From positions 1-32,166 of the forward strand of contig JBHADF010000027.1 of the NCBI GenBank assembly GCA_041854955.1: a stretch of 32,166 nt of DNA, written 5' to 3'. The translations under genes and the position numbers were made by a program. Source of the DNA: CAMENZ01 sp041854955 (GTDB taxonomy: Bacteria; Bacillota; Clostridia; Peptostreptococcales; Anaerovoracaceae). This document shows, piece by piece, positions 7,393 to 15,706 of the stretch (within the stretch, counting starts at the first letter, position 1; each line of letters starts with the position of its first letter). The notes beneath the pieces are model-generated. The model ran no database searches. It saw nothing but the letters and a program-made list of their open reading frames with translations, and had not been told where the DNA came from.

Positions 7393-8307
7393 TCAGGATT
7401 TGTCCTTTGGGAAAAGATTTCTAAGAATTTTTAGCATTACCAACATCAACAGGGACGCCCCTACAACTATGTACACCCAAGCAAATTCATACTTCATCAG
7501 CGGCAACCTTACATTCATACCGTAAAATCCTGTAATCGCCGAAAAGACTGCCAAAAGTATGGCAAGAATATTTAAATTTGTCAGGTTGGCGTTAAGATTA
7601 TTGTTCAATATGTTGTTGTAGGTGGCTGAAAGTTGCTCCATGATTTGAGAAAGCAGAAAATTCATGCTGTAAAGCTGCTTAGCCTCTACCATGGCATCCT
7701 CCAGCTGTTCCTTTTCCTCATGTGAAAAGGTATCATAGATCTCATTGGATTTTATCTGCTCCATTAAAAGCGAATTTTGATTGGCTGCGGAAAGCAGATA
7801 TAATATACCCGTTTCTATATCTGAAAGTGCAAAGAGATTCTTCTTTGTAGTATTCTTTCTCAGTCTGCTGTTGATTTCGTTTTTTTCAGCATCAATTTCT
7901 TCTATAACCGGGAAATACCTTTCAGTTATCATCTTTAGGGCAGAGAACAAAAACTTGAAAGGAGACATTTGCTGCTCATTTTTCAACTGTTCCTCCATCA
8001 TTTCTATTATATAGTTGCTTTCGGTGTCTACAATGGAAACAAGCCTGTTATCATTCATAACAAAGGTAACGGGAATGGTTTCATAGTGATTTTCGTTTTT
8101 ATCAAGCTTGATGGCATTGAAAATAAGCACGAAGGAACCGACCTTAGGCCTGTATTCCATTCTCGCACGCTCTTTTTTGTCTAAAGCATAGGCTACTATC
8201 TCTGAGCTTATGTTGTACTTTTTCAGTTCTTCCTCTGTATCCGGCGCATCACCGAACTCCACCACAGTCCAGGTGAAAGCATTTCCCGTATCTATGTTTT
8301 TAATCAT
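7393..8307 (-). CDS. corA: CorA-type divalent cation channel
   Basis: A 304-residue protein with a long soluble N-terminal part rich in charged helices and two C-terminal transmembrane segments. The first ends in the GFYGMN signature, with GMN at residues 263-265. GMN is the selectivity-filter motif at the pore mouth of CorA pentamers, which carry Mg2+ and in some cases Co2+ or Ni2+. The long alpha helix leading into TM1 and the basic C-terminal tail (LRNLFPKDKS) are also typical. The ATG has GGAG seven bases upstream. A weak 6+6 inverted repeat in the leader (8330-8356) is not convincing as an operator. It may be co-transcribed with the CPBP gene downstream. Confidence 0.88.
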   Translation of the reverse strand: MIKNIDTGNAFTWTVVEFGDAPDTEEELKKYNISSEIVAYALDKKERARMEYRPKVGSFVLIFNAIKLDKNENHYETIPVTFVMNDNRLVSIVDTESNYIIEMMEEQLKNEQQMSPFKFLFSALKMITERYFPVIEEIDAEKNEINSRLRKNTTKKNLFALSDIETGILYLLSAANQNSLLMEQIKSNEIYDTFSHEEKEQLEDAMVEAKQLYSMNFLLSQIMEQLSATYNNILNNNLNANLTNLNILAILLAVFSAITGFYGMNVRLPLMKYEFAWVYIVVGASLLMLVMLKILRNLFPKDKS

Positions 8308-8372
8308 TCAATTCTCCGCATTTTATTAAGTTTACATAAGCAATTTCAACGTAAACCTATTTGCCTGCTCTT

Positions 8373-8624
8373 CTAAAGTTCATTTAAAACCTTTGCCGCA
8401 TAGGAACAGGTTGCTTCTAATTTCACATTTGCCTTTACAGCCTCAGCAATCACTTTGTTTACCAGCTTTCTGGCTATTCCTTGTCCACCGTAGGTCTCCT
8501 CCACCCGGGTGCTCTCTATCACCCAGGTTTTACCGTCTTCAATAAAGCTTATTTTACCTACTTCTTTGTCACCATCCAGAGCCACTGCATTGCTGCTATC
8601 CCGTTGAAATTTAATATCTATCAT
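8373..8624 (-). CDS. Small GNAT-like N-acetyltransferase (YjdJ type)
   Basis: An 83-residue protein, the length of the short GNAT-like group. The acetyl-CoA pyrophosphate-binding loop is visible as YGGQGIARKLV (residues 45-55), preceded by a beta strand ending in RVEE. The family lacks several strands of full GNAT enzymes, and its substrate is unknown. The start is supported by GGAG eight bases upstream. It lies 38 bases after the pirin reading frame, and a TATAAT in that gap could serve as a -10 box, though no good -35 is present. Confidence 0.8.
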   Translation of the reverse strand: MIDIKFQRDSSNAVALDGDKEVGKISFIEDGKTWVIESTRVEETYGGQGIARKLVNKVIAEAVKANVKLEATCSYAAKVLNEL

Positions 8625-8662
8625 CCTTATTCTCCGTTTTTCACTGTATCTGTATTATACTG

Positions 8663-9511
8663 CTATTCCGCCTTAAAATTGGGCTTTTCCTTTATGAATG
8701 TTCCCTTTTGAAGCTCATCAAAGGCATGATTCAGCTCTTCTCTCGTATTCATTACGATGGGACCTGCCCAAGCTATAGGTTCATTTAGAGCCTTTGAAAT
8801 AATCACCAAAATCTGGGAATCTCCCTCTACTCCCTTTAAGGTCAGTTTATCACCTTCCGTTAGCTTTACCGCAGTTTTCTCCTCTACCCTTTCACCGCCT
8901 ATTACAGCATCACCAAGCAAAGTAAAGGCCATTACGGAATCTTCCTCGTTAAGATTTATCTCCAGCTCTTTATGGGCTTCTAAATGCACATCATAGTAGT
9001 GTAAAGGCAAATGTTCACTCTGATGGCCTTTGTGGCCCTCATAGTCTCCTGAAAGAAGTCTTAAAAAGCCTCCGTCTATTTTTATTTCTTCAATCTCGGC
9101 TTTACGGATTGCCCTGTATGTGGGCGTGCTCATCTTTTCCTCTTTAGGTAAGTTGAGCCAAAGTTGAACACCTAACAGCCTCTATGCTGCCGGCACCTGC
9201 TCTTCATGTAGGATGCCCGAGCCGGAGTTCATCCACTGGACTTCGCCGTCTGTGATGGTATCTTCATTTCCCAAAGTATCCTTATGCTTCATTTTTCCAC
9301 GATAAAGATAGCTTATGGTCTCTATTCCTCTATGAGGATGGATGGGGAAGCCTGCCGTATAGTCCTCCGGATTTAAGCTGTCAAAGGAATCCAGCATGAG
9401 TATTGGATCAAATTCCTCTACAGTGTCATGTCCTAAAACACGAACCAAGCTCACCCCTGCTCCATCTATGGTTCTGAAGCCTTTCACTCTTGTTTTGATT
9501 TTTCTTTCCAT
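8663..9511 (-). pseudogene. Pirin-family gene interrupted by one in-frame amber codon
   Basis: Translation from the ATG at 9511 (AAGGA eight bases upstream) gives the N-terminal cupin of a pirin: 109 residues with all four metal ligands, His58 and His60 in HPHRG, then His102 and Glu104. A TAG at 9182-9184 then interrupts it. The same frame continues directly with RLLGVQLWLNLPKEEKMST and a complete C-terminal cupin to 8663. Ignoring the TAG gives 282 codons, the normal pirin length. A single base change therefore splits the gene. The second part has its own ATG at 9133 with GAGG six bases upstream, so it could be made separately. Pirins are iron-binding cupins, some with quercetinase activity. 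Confidence 0.88.
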
Positions 9512-9563
9512 AATATTTTCCTTCATAGGGGCGATGCCCTTATTATCTGATTTTCTTAAGGCA

Positions 9564-9592
9564 ATAATACACCCTTGGGAGAGGATAATCAA
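9564..9592 (-). promoter_or_regulatory. Probable promoter of the pirin gene
   Basis: On the minus strand TTGATT (9587-9592) and TATTAT (9564-9569) are separated by 17 bases, between the ABC permease stop and the pirin start. It supports an independent transcript and the shorter start at 9511. Confidence 0.5.
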
Positions 9593-9609
9593 GCAAACCT
9601 TTCAGCTTT

Positions 9610-10251
9610 TTAATACTCCTTATTTTCCACAACTTTGATGCTTATAGCCATGGAAATTATCGTAAGCAAAACACCGAACAATGCTATTCCGGTCATCAAA
9701 GCATTAAAGCTTATATCAGCGAAAATACCTGTAAAATCTATTTTATCGCCTATCAGTTTAATCAGTGTAAACATGGCTGCAAAGCCTATACCAAGGACTA
9801 AAAATAACACTGTACGACCTTTTTCCGAGCCCCATTTTAAATTTATCGGAATGCTTAGTGATAGCATAACAAGTATCACAGCTATGAAAACACTCATATC
9901 TCGTATATTCTGCATTAAGTCCTCCTGGCCTGTTAATGCGGATTTTGCCACAACAATGATTAAAGAATAGAACCACCCTGCCAAGCCAGATAGAAAACCG
10001 AATAGATATTTTTCCACTGCATAGGTTTTTCTCAATATAGGGGTGGTCATGAGAAATAAAATGCTGTTATCATATTCATCATAGCTTATGGTGCTGAGGG
10101 CAAATATGGACATAATCATTACAATCCATGCTGTCACAAATGATACATCTTCTGAGGTAAAAGACATAAAAGCTGCTACTACCATCATCAATAGAAAAAA
10201 TCTTTTTCTCTGCATAAAAAGTGAAAAATCTTTTGTCAACAAGCCTTTCAT
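9610..10251 (-). CDS. ABC-2 type transporter permease
   Basis: A 213-residue membrane protein with six hydrophobic segments. It has a short basic N-terminus followed by ISYDEYDNSILFLMTTPI, the polar stretch after TM2 characteristic of ABC-2 permeases. That stretch resembles the group found with YtrA-type regulators. It should form the membrane half of an exporter with the ATPase encoded immediately upstream (one base between stop and start). The substrate is unknown. Related operons respond to cell-envelope antibiotics, but no such link can be read from this sequence. Confidence 0.85.
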   Translation of the reverse strand: MKGLLTKDFSLFMQRKRFFLLMMVVAAFMSFTSEDVSFVTAWIVMIMSIFALSTISYDEYDNSILFLMTTPILRKTYAVEKYLFGFLSGLAGWFYSLIIVVAKSALTGQEDLMQNIRDMSVFIAVILVMLSLSIPINLKWGSEKGRTVLFLVLGIGFAAMFTLIKLIGDKIDFTGIFADISFNALMTGIALFGVLLTIISMAISIKVVENKEY

Positions 10252-10252
10252 C

Positions 10253-11101
10253 TTATTTGTCCTCCTTTGACATCATTATTATGAGATCATCTATGCTTCC
10301 GCTTTCCAAGATGATATCCGGATAGTTTTCGGCATAATATTGTTTTTGATTAGTCAGGCAGGAATAGCCGTAGCTTTCCTTTTTAGCCTTTATTATGTGC
10401 TCTTTATCCAGCCTTTCATATTCCTGTTCCGTTACCTTCAGTAATGCGTATTCACTGAGGATTACATCCGTATCCTCGTGAATGACTATCTTCCCCTTGT
10501 GAATCATATAGATATCATCGCATAAACCCTCTAAGTCGGAGGAAAGATGGGAGGAAATCAGCAGGGTTCTTTCGCTGTCCTCGGCAAGGTACTCCCGGAG
10601 CAAATCCATAATCTCATTTCTGGCGATTACATCCAGGCCTGCCGTAGGTTCATCGAGAATCAGCAATTTAGCCTTATGGCTGCATGCCACTAAAACTCTC
10701 AGTCTGGCGTTCATTCCCGTAGAAAAATCCTTGAGCATCTTATTTAAGGGAAGTTGGTAGTAATTGCAATTTTTAAGGAACCATTCTTCATCGAAGCTTT
10801 TATACATATTGCGCAAAATACGTATAATATCCTTTACCGTCAGATATGTAGAAAATCCCGAATCGGAGAAAGCTACACCTATATTGTTTTTATCTTCTGC
10901 CTTAAGGTCTCTTATGTTTTCCCCCAACACGTGGACATTTCCTTCATCGGGTCTTATGAGCCCTAAAAGAGCCTTTATTGTCGTGCTCTTGCCGGCACCG
11001 TTTCTCCCCACTATACCTGTGACTGAACCGGCTGGGATTTCCATGCTTATGTCCAGTGCAAAAGACTTGTATTGCTTTTTCAGACCTTCAATCTTAATCA
11101 T
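10253..11101 (-). CDS. ABC transporter ATP-binding protein
   Basis: A 282-residue ATPase with Walker A GRNGAGKST at 32-40, an ABC signature loop of the variant form STGMN at 127-131, Walker B LLILDEP at 146-152 with D-loop GLD, and switch His in ISSHL. The usual Q-loop Gln is not obvious (FSDSGFSTYL), as in other ATPases of the YtrB type. The C-terminal 80 residues form an extra domain of unknown role. It powers the ABC-2 permease encoded next and sits one base after the GntR gene, so the three genes form one operon. Confidence 0.9.
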   Translation of the reverse strand: MIKIEGLKKQYKSFALDISMEIPAGSVTGIVGRNGAGKSTTIKALLGLIRPDEGNVHVLGENIRDLKAEDKNNIGVAFSDSGFSTYLTVKDIIRILRNMYKSFDEEWFLKNCNYYQLPLNKMLKDFSTGMNARLRVLVACSHKAKLLILDEPTAGLDVIARNEIMDLLREYLAEDSERTLLISSHLSSDLEGLCDDIYMIHKGKIVIHEDTDVILSEYALLKVTEQEYERLDKEHIIKAKKESYGYSCLTNQKQYYAENYPDIILESGSIDDLIIMMSKEDK

Positions 11102-11102
11102 C

Positions 11103-11474
11103 TTAAGCCTCCATTAAAATCTCTACTAATTCATGTACCTCTTCTTTTGTCATACCTGCCGCCTTTATGTGCTCCAAGGCCTCTGCAAGCTGAGATTCGG
11201 CCAACTGCCTTCTTGCCTCCAAAGCTAATTCCTTATCGGTTTCGGCGATGTAGCTTCCCTTCCCGTGAACAGTTACTACGAAGCCCTCCTCTTCCAGCTT
11301 GTCGTAAGCCTTTTTCACAGTCAGAGCACTTATTTTAAGCTCTGCAGCCATGGCTCTGACAGAGGGAAGTGCACTGCCCTCTTTTATCTCACCTTTTATT
11401 ACCGCAGTCTTAATCTGCTCCATAAGCTGCTCATATATAGGTATCATTGAAGAATTATTTAGAATAATATGCAT
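11103..11474 (-). CDS. GntR-family regulator of the YtrA type
   Basis: A 123-residue protein with the GntR winged helix at residues 10-80. The segments PIYEQLMEQIK, LPSVRAMAAELKIS and KAYDKLEEEGFV are highly typical. A short C-terminal helix follows instead of a large ligand domain, which defines the YtrA subgroup. It probably represses its own operon. The promoter 20-50 bases upstream contains a perfect palindrome with AACAGT half-sites between the -35 and -10 boxes. The start is supported by GGAGG (AAGGAGGA) five to eight bases upstream. Confidence 0.92.
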   Translation of the reverse strand: MHIILNNSSMIPIYEQLMEQIKTAVIKGEIKEGSALPSVRAMAAELKISALTVKKAYDKLEEEGFVVTVHGKGSYIAETDKELALEARRQLAESQLAEALEHIKAAGMTKEEVHELVEILMEA

Positions 11475-11495
11475 CTTATTCCTCCTTATTTCGTA

Positions 11496-11527
11496 AACAG
11501 TATATAACAGTATATAACTGTTGTCAA
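11496..11527 (-). promoter_or_regulatory. Promoter with embedded GntR operator
   Basis: On the minus strand TTGACA (11522-11527) and TATACT (11499-11504) are 17 bases apart. The spacer holds a perfect palindrome AACAGT-N5-ACTGTT (11506-11522). A further AACAGT half-site lies ten bases on (11496-11501) and overlaps the -10. Binding here would block RNA polymerase, fitting autorepression by the YtrA-type regulator. Confidence 0.85.
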
Positions 11528-11548
11528 TATTTTTTACAAAAAAAATTA

Positions 11549-11570
11549 AAGCCGGAGAAAATCCCGGCTT
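11549..11570 (-). terminator. Intrinsic terminator after the VWA gene
   Basis: AAGCCGG (11549-11555) pairs with CCGGCTT (11564-11570) across an eight-base loop. On the minus strand it is followed by TAATTTTTTTT. It closes the sigma-factor/macro/VWA gene run. Confidence 0.85.
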
Positions 11571-11614
11571 CTGTAGGCTTAATATTTATGCTTTACTTGT
11601 TTGATATATGTGGT

Positions 11615-12256
11615 CTATCTCCCCTTATAGTCCTTCTCGATGGCTTCGTTCCAATCTTCAAGCACGGCAGAGGATTTACGGAAGGCGCTGACTGCTTCAG
11701 CCATCACCTGAAAATTCATCTGTACCCCTTTCTCGTCAGCATGGAAGTTTTGGGCACGGTTAGCACTTATACCTACTCGAGAAGCTGCTCCCACAGCATC
11801 GATATTTGCACCGAGGAAGATGAATTCCCAGCCACATTTTGTCTTTTGCGTCTCTATCTTCCCTTTGATGTCCTCATAGGAATACTCACGACTGGAATTT
11901 TCCTCACCGTCGGTAATGATGACAAACATGACCTTTTCGGCACGATATTCTTCGGCGGTATGCTTTTCGGCATTTTTAATCTTCTCTATGGCGCTGCCTA
12001 TGGCATCCAAAAGGGCTGTGCCTCCTCCCACCTGATACTCTCTTTCCGTAATAGGGCTTACGGCTCTGATGTCTACCCTATCGTGGAGCAGGCTATGTCT
12101 GCTGTTGAAAAGTACAGTAGTTACACGACACTCCCCCTCCACATCCTTCTGCTTTGCCAGCATGGAGTTGTATCCCCCTATGGTGTCCTTTTCCAATCCG
12201 CTCATGGAACCGCTCTTATCCAGTATAAATACCAGCTCTGTTAAATCCTTTTTCAT
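11615..12256 (-). CDS. VWA-domain protein with intact MIDAS
   Basis: A 213-residue protein made of one von Willebrand factor A domain. The metal-ion-dependent adhesion site is complete: DKSGS at 13-17, Thr80 in GGGT and Asp116 in ITDGEEN. It resembles the cytoplasmic TerY/YegL-like group that holds protein partners through a bound divalent ion. No signal peptide is present. The ATG has AAGGAGG nine bases upstream. It follows the macro-domain gene by 121 bases with no clear terminator between them. A TATAAT in that gap could give it its own promoter, though no good -35 was found. A functional link to ADP-ribose metabolism is inferred from position only. Confidence 0.9.
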   Translation of the reverse strand: MKKDLTELVFILDKSGSMSGLEKDTIGGYNSMLAKQKDVEGECRVTTVLFNSRHSLLHDRVDIRAVSPITEREYQVGGGTALLDAIGSAIEKIKNAEKHTAEEYRAEKVMFVIITDGEENSSREYSYEDIKGKIETQKTKCGWEFIFLGANIDAVGAASRVGISANRAQNFHADEKGVQMNFQVMAEAVSAFRKSSAVLEDWNEAIEKDYKGR

Positions 12257-12377
12257 TTCCCTGTCCTCCTTAGGTTTTATTGTAGCCTAATTATAACAGG
12301 GTTTTGAGCATGAGTGGTCGCTTAGGAGGTGACAAATATGGATTTGTTATTTTTCCCCTGATGGAAATATCCTAAGT

Positions 12378-13385
12378 CTATAATCCGCCTCCCAGCACGG
12401 CTTGATCATATTTAAACAGGGCCTTGTTAATCTCAAATACATCGTATTTTCCCTTGATAATAAAGAATTCTACTATTACATCGAAAATCTGACTGTGAGA
12501 CAAAGTATATCCGGCCCTTTCTAAGAGATCTTCCGTTTCTGCCAAGGAAAGTTCTAAGGCGATTGCCAAAGCCAAGGCGGTTTTCTTGCTGGGCCTGTAA
12601 TTCTTGTCGGTCCTTATTTTAGAAAAATGCTTTCTATCCAAGTTGGCACGCTTATATACTTCCACATCGGTCTTCCCCTTGGCATCGATCAGCTTCAGTA
12701 AGGTTTCGGAGAAGGATTCATCGAGATTATTTATCAGGTCATCTATACTACGTGGAGCAGCCTCCTCCGCCATCATCATGGCTACTTGGGCACCTGTTTT
12801 GCTACGCTGCCCCCTTTCTAAAGCCATTTCCTTAATCGATCTCATTTTATTTTCGGGCAAATAGTTATGGTAGAGATATTCATTTATTTCTCTTTCCAGC
12901 TCGTTGCCTTCAACAAAGACTTTCTTATCCAATATTGACAGATAAACCTCTATATCGGAATTTTCCATGAAAATACGGATTGCTTCTATGGCCACCCGGA
13001 GCGCATCCTGGGGAGGATATCCGTATATACCGCTTGAAATCAAAGGAAAGGCAATGCTCTCGCACCCCTTTTCTTCCGCTATTCTCATGCTGTTTAGATA
13101 GGCAGCTCTTAAAAGTTCTTCTTCCCCCTGCCTGCCATCCTTATATATGGGCCCGGCAGTATGAACTATATATTTTGCAGGGAGGTCAAAGCCGGGTGTT
13201 ATGACGGCTTCACCGGTTTTTATGGGCGCCAGCTCATCACAAGCCTTCTGCAAAGCTTCCGCACCTGCAGCTCTGAATATGGCTCCGCATACGCCTCCGC
13301 CCATGAGAAGCTCCGTGTTAGCCGCGTTGACCACAGCATCCACCTTCATTTGGGTAATATCTTGATTTATTATAGTAAGTGACAT
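12378..13385 (-). CDS. Macro-domain protein with C-terminal helical domain
   Basis: A 335-residue protein. Residues 1 to about 175 are a macro domain of the YmdB/O-acetyl-ADP-ribose deacetylase type: NAAN at 20-23, the glycine-rich MGGGVCGAI loop at 28-36, HTAGP near 75-79 and SGIYGYP at 118-124. These bind the ADP-ribose moiety and point to a hydrolase of ADP-ribosyl esters. Residues about 180-335 form a helical domain with a Lys/Arg-rich middle (ANLDRKHFSKIRTDKNYRPS) that looks like a helix-turn-helix unit. I have the impression this fusion recurs in Bacillota. The start has AGGAGG about 13 bases and GAGGA five bases upstream. It is 36 bases from the DUF2200 gene. Confidence 0.88.
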   Translation of the reverse strand: MSLTIINQDITQMKVDAVVNAANTELLMGGGVCGAIFRAAGAEALQKACDELAPIKTGEAVITPGFDLPAKYIVHTAGPIYKDGRQGEEELLRAAYLNSMRIAEEKGCESIAFPLISSGIYGYPPQDALRVAIEAIRIFMENSDIEVYLSILDKKVFVEGNELEREINEYLYHNYLPENKMRSIKEMALERGQRSKTGAQVAMMMAEEAAPRSIDDLINNLDESFSETLLKLIDAKGKTDVEVYKRANLDRKHFSKIRTDKNYRPSKKTALALAIALELSLAETEDLLERAGYTLSHSQIFDVIVEFFIIKGKYDVFEINKALFKYDQAVLGGGL

Positions 13386-13421
13386 GCTTCCTCTTACCTC
13401 CTAGGTTTTACTAAACTTCCT

Positions 13422-13781
13422 TTACTCCACAGCTCCCCGGAGAATTTTCTCCATGGCCTTCCCCTTGGCAAGCTCATCTATTAGTTTGTCCAAATACCTG
13501 ATTTCCTGCATAAGGGGTTCCTCTATGCTTTCCACCTGTATTCCGCATACCTTGCCGGTAATCAGCTTTCTATGGGGATTCAGCTTAGGAGCTTTTTCAA
13601 AAAAATCGCTGTAGCTGATTTCATTCCCAATACAATTTTCAATTTCCTGTCTATCATATCCCGTGAGCCAAAATATAATTTCATCTACTTCCTCTCGAGT
13701 TCTCCCTTTTCGCTGGGCCTTGTTTACCAAAAGGGGATAAACCTTGGAAAACCGCATCCCATAAACCTTTTCATTTTTCAT
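13422..13781 (-). CDS. DUF2200 family protein
   Basis: A 119-residue soluble protein whose MRFSKVYPLLVNKAQRKGRT start, the ITGKVCGIQVESIEEPLMQ region and overall length fit the DUF2200 family. A conserved FWLTGYDRQEI segment lies near residue 42. Its function is unknown. It lies 17 bases after the DUF1801 gene, so the two are probably translated from one transcript with the upstream sigma and anti-sigma genes. Confidence 0.8.
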   Translation of the reverse strand: MKNEKVYGMRFSKVYPLLVNKAQRKGRTREEVDEIIFWLTGYDRQEIENCIGNEISYSDFFEKAPKLNPHRKLITGKVCGIQVESIEEPLMQEIRYLDKLIDELAKGKAMEKILRGAVE

Positions 13782-13798
13782 AATTTTGCCTCTTTACA

Positions 13799-14134
13799 CT
13801 ATTTTTTATTATGCTCATAGCTCCACTTTGCCAGTGCTGTAATCAACTCCAAAGGAAGTGGCTTGTCATTGGGCAGGCGAAGGGTTCCCTTGCTCGTCTC
13901 ATAATCTTTGAGACGGTCGGAAAAGACTTCTATAGCCTCTGCTCCCGGATATATACCTATATGAGCCTTTGCCGGTGCAAAATGTATTATGTTCCGGCCC
14001 TTCCAAAAGGTGGGCATACCCCAGGCGATTTTCTCCTCAGCTTTTGGAATGGCTTCCTGTATCGTGTTATAGATTTCATAGAGCCGAGGTTGTATGCCTT
14101 TATCCGCATTTTCAATGTATTCTTTTATGGTCAT
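13799..14134 (-). CDS. DUF1801 / YdhG-like protein
   Basis: A 111-residue soluble protein with the family features KIAWGMPTFWKGRNIIHFAP (residues 35-54), the following IGIYPG strand and a C-terminal RLPNDKPLPLELI segment. Bacillus relatives have been described as frataxin-like iron chaperones, but that role should not be assumed for every member. It begins eight bases after the anti-sigma gene, which suggests co-transcription and a place in the sigma factor's regulon. Confidence 0.85.
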   Translation of the reverse strand: MTIKEYIENADKGIQPRLYEIYNTIQEAIPKAEEKIAWGMPTFWKGRNIIHFAPAKAHIGIYPGAEAIEVFSDRLKDYETSKGTLRLPNDKPLPLELITALAKWSYEHNKK

Positions 14135-14142
14135 TATTTCTC

Positions 14143-15114
14143 CTATTCTATACCCAACATATCCAGCAAAATTTGTATGTCTGACGGGCTTTTGGAAAAT
14201 TCTTTGATATCCTTCCCGCAGTATTCCTTTGCCTCTTCCTTTGTAAATTTAAAGCTTTTCGGACCGTCCGGAGTTGAATATTCCCACTCCACATAGTCCA
14301 TATTTTCTATGACAGCCAGTAAAACGAAGGAATCAGCCCTCATCAGCTCCTCGGATAAAACTTTCTTGGAGGCTTTTATGGGCTCTTCTATCTTTAATAT
14401 CCATCCGTAGGGCGTCTTGTCAGTTACTAATTTGTTTGTATAGCTTCCGAATTGGTGGCCTAAACCCAAAATATAGGCTATTTGACCGTTGGCAGACATA
14501 TCTCCTATATAAGGATTCTTGGCATTATACAGCTCCGACGCCTTTGGGCTTATATCGATACCCTTTTCCCATAGCACTGCTTCTCCGGCGGTTACTCTTT
14601 TCACATCTGAGTCGGAAGTAAATGAATATTCCTTTTTATCATTTTTAAAGAAGAGCTTGGGCGTTGTGTAAACTTTTGCATTTACAGCTTTTCCATCTGT
14701 TGTGAACACTACTCTTGCTATGCGCTGTGTTTCAGAAGCAGCTTTCATTTCTACTGTAATGCTTTTCCCGTCAACTTTAGTTTTGTACTCCAAATCACCG
14801 ATTTGAGATTCAAAGCCTCTACTGTAAATCATTATAACAGCAAACAGTGTCAAAACAACACATAAAATTCCTATTAATGTGGAGCGTTTTCTGCCTCTTG
14901 CCTTTACCTTCTTCAGAAAATCCACCTTCTTTATATTGGATTGTATTTCCGTAGGATCTTCCTGATCAGATATGATCGCTTGTAATTTTTGTTTACATAC
15001 TTCACATTCCGCAAGGTGTGCCCCCATGGCCCTCTTGGTCTCTTCGGAAACCAAATTATCCGCATATAGAGGCAGCAGGTCTTCAACAATATAGCAGCTC
15101 AATTTATCTTTCAT
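14143..15114 (-). CDS. Membrane-anchored zinc-finger anti-sigma factor
   Basis: A 323-residue protein in three parts. Residues 1-45 are an anti-sigma zinc finger: Cys7 and the H33-x3-C37-x2-C40 cluster, with the typical EDLLPLYADNLVSEET between them. Residues 79-97 form one transmembrane helix after a basic stretch (KARGRKRS). About 225 residues follow outside the membrane, recalling DUF4825-type sensor domains, though this is uncertain. The cytoplasmic finger should hold the ECF sigma factor encoded just upstream, whose gene overlaps this one by 11 bases. An envelope signal sensed by the outer domain would release it. Confidence 0.9.
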   Translation of the reverse strand: MKDKLSCYIVEDLLPLYADNLVSEETKRAMGAHLAECEVCKQKLQAIISDQEDPTEIQSNIKKVDFLKKVKARGRKRSTLIGILCVVLTLFAVIMIYSRGFESQIGDLEYKTKVDGKSITVEMKAASETQRIARVVFTTDGKAVNAKVYTTPKLFFKNDKKEYSFTSDSDVKRVTAGEAVLWEKGIDISPKASELYNAKNPYIGDMSANGQIAYILGLGHQFGSYTNKLVTDKTPYGWILKIEEPIKASKKVLSEELMRADSFVLLAVIENMDYVEWEYSTPDGPKSFKFTKEEAKEYCGKDIKEFSKSPSDIQILLDMLGIE

Positions 15115-15583
15115 AACGATTCATCTCCTTTTTAAGCTTCTCTTTTCCTCGGTAGAATGTCACTCTCGCCCAATTTTCAGACTTTCCCATAATCTCTCCT
15201 ATCCGGCGGAAAGAAAGACCGCCCAAGATTCTAAGGTGCATCAGCTCTCTCACATCATCATTCAATGCGTGAATGCTTCTCAAAACCTCCAAGCTGTCTT
15301 CTTTTCTGATGAAATCCTCCTCCAAGGAATTATAATCAGGCTGTTCAGCATCTAGTTCTTCTCGGCGAGGATTTTTTCTGAAGTATTTATATAGGCAGTT
15401 TTTGGCAATGGCGCAAAGCCATGTGGTTATCTTGCAGGTGCCGTCAAAGCTGTCTGTGCTTTTGACCGCCTGATAGAAGGTCTCCTGAGTGATTTCCTCC
15501 GCCAAATCAGCATCTCTCGTAAGGGAAAGAAGGTATTTATACACTACTTCCGAATACTCTAAATATTCACTGTCCGTAATCAT
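15104..15583 (-). CDS. ECF-type RNA polymerase sigma factor
   Basis: A 159-residue sigma-70 family protein of the extracytoplasmic-function group. Region 2 covers about residues 8-75, with AEEITQETFYQAVKS and TWLCAIAKNCLYKYFRK. Region 4 covers about residues 102-155, with LMHLRILGGLSFRRIGEIMG and the recognition helix NWARVTFYRGKEKLK. There is no region 3, as expected. AAAGGAGG precedes the ATG at four to five bases. It overlaps the anti-sigma gene by 11 bases, so the two are made together. A TGTAAC at 15637-15642 upstream could be the -35 of an autoregulated promoter, but the -10 is unclear. Confidence 0.93.
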   Translation of the reverse strand: MITDSEYLEYSEVVYKYLLSLTRDADLAEEITQETFYQAVKSTDSFDGTCKITTWLCAIAKNCLYKYFRKNPRREELDAEQPDYNSLEEDFIRKEDSLEVLRSIHALNDDVRELMHLRILGGLSFRRIGEIMGKSENWARVTFYRGKEKLKKEMNRYER

Positions 15584-15666
15584 ATTTTACCTCCTTTCCT
15601 GTGTTTCTATATATTTATGCTTAAATTCGAGATTTCGTTACAATTTTTTATAATATTTTTAAAAAA

Positions 15667-15683
15667 GAGGGCTTAAAGCCCTC
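15667..15683 (-). terminator. Intrinsic terminator after the 303-residue membrane protein
   Basis: GAGGGC (15667-15672) pairs perfectly with GCCCTC (15678-15683) across a five-base loop. On the minus strand it is followed by TTTTTT. It isolates the sigma-factor operon from the gene before it. Confidence 0.88.
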
Positions 15684-15706
15684 AGATTTATGATAAATTA
15701 CAAGGT

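Noticed and set aside
8330..8356. GTTTAC...GTAAAC inverted repeat upstream of corA as an operator or M-box-like element
   Set aside because: It has only six-base arms 15 bases apart, with no matching second copy and no magnesium riboswitch features.
9182..9184. TAG in the pirin gene as a pyrrolysine or selenocysteine-like recoded codon
   Set aside because: Nothing else in the window suggests recoding: other genes end normally, and no pyrrolysine genes are present. Pirins do not carry a special residue here. A nonsense mutation is simpler.
11588..12244. Long open frame of 218 codons on the plus strand
   Set aside because: It lies antisense to the VWA gene, which has intact MIDAS residues and a strong ribosome binding site. 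The plus-strand translation shows no domain.
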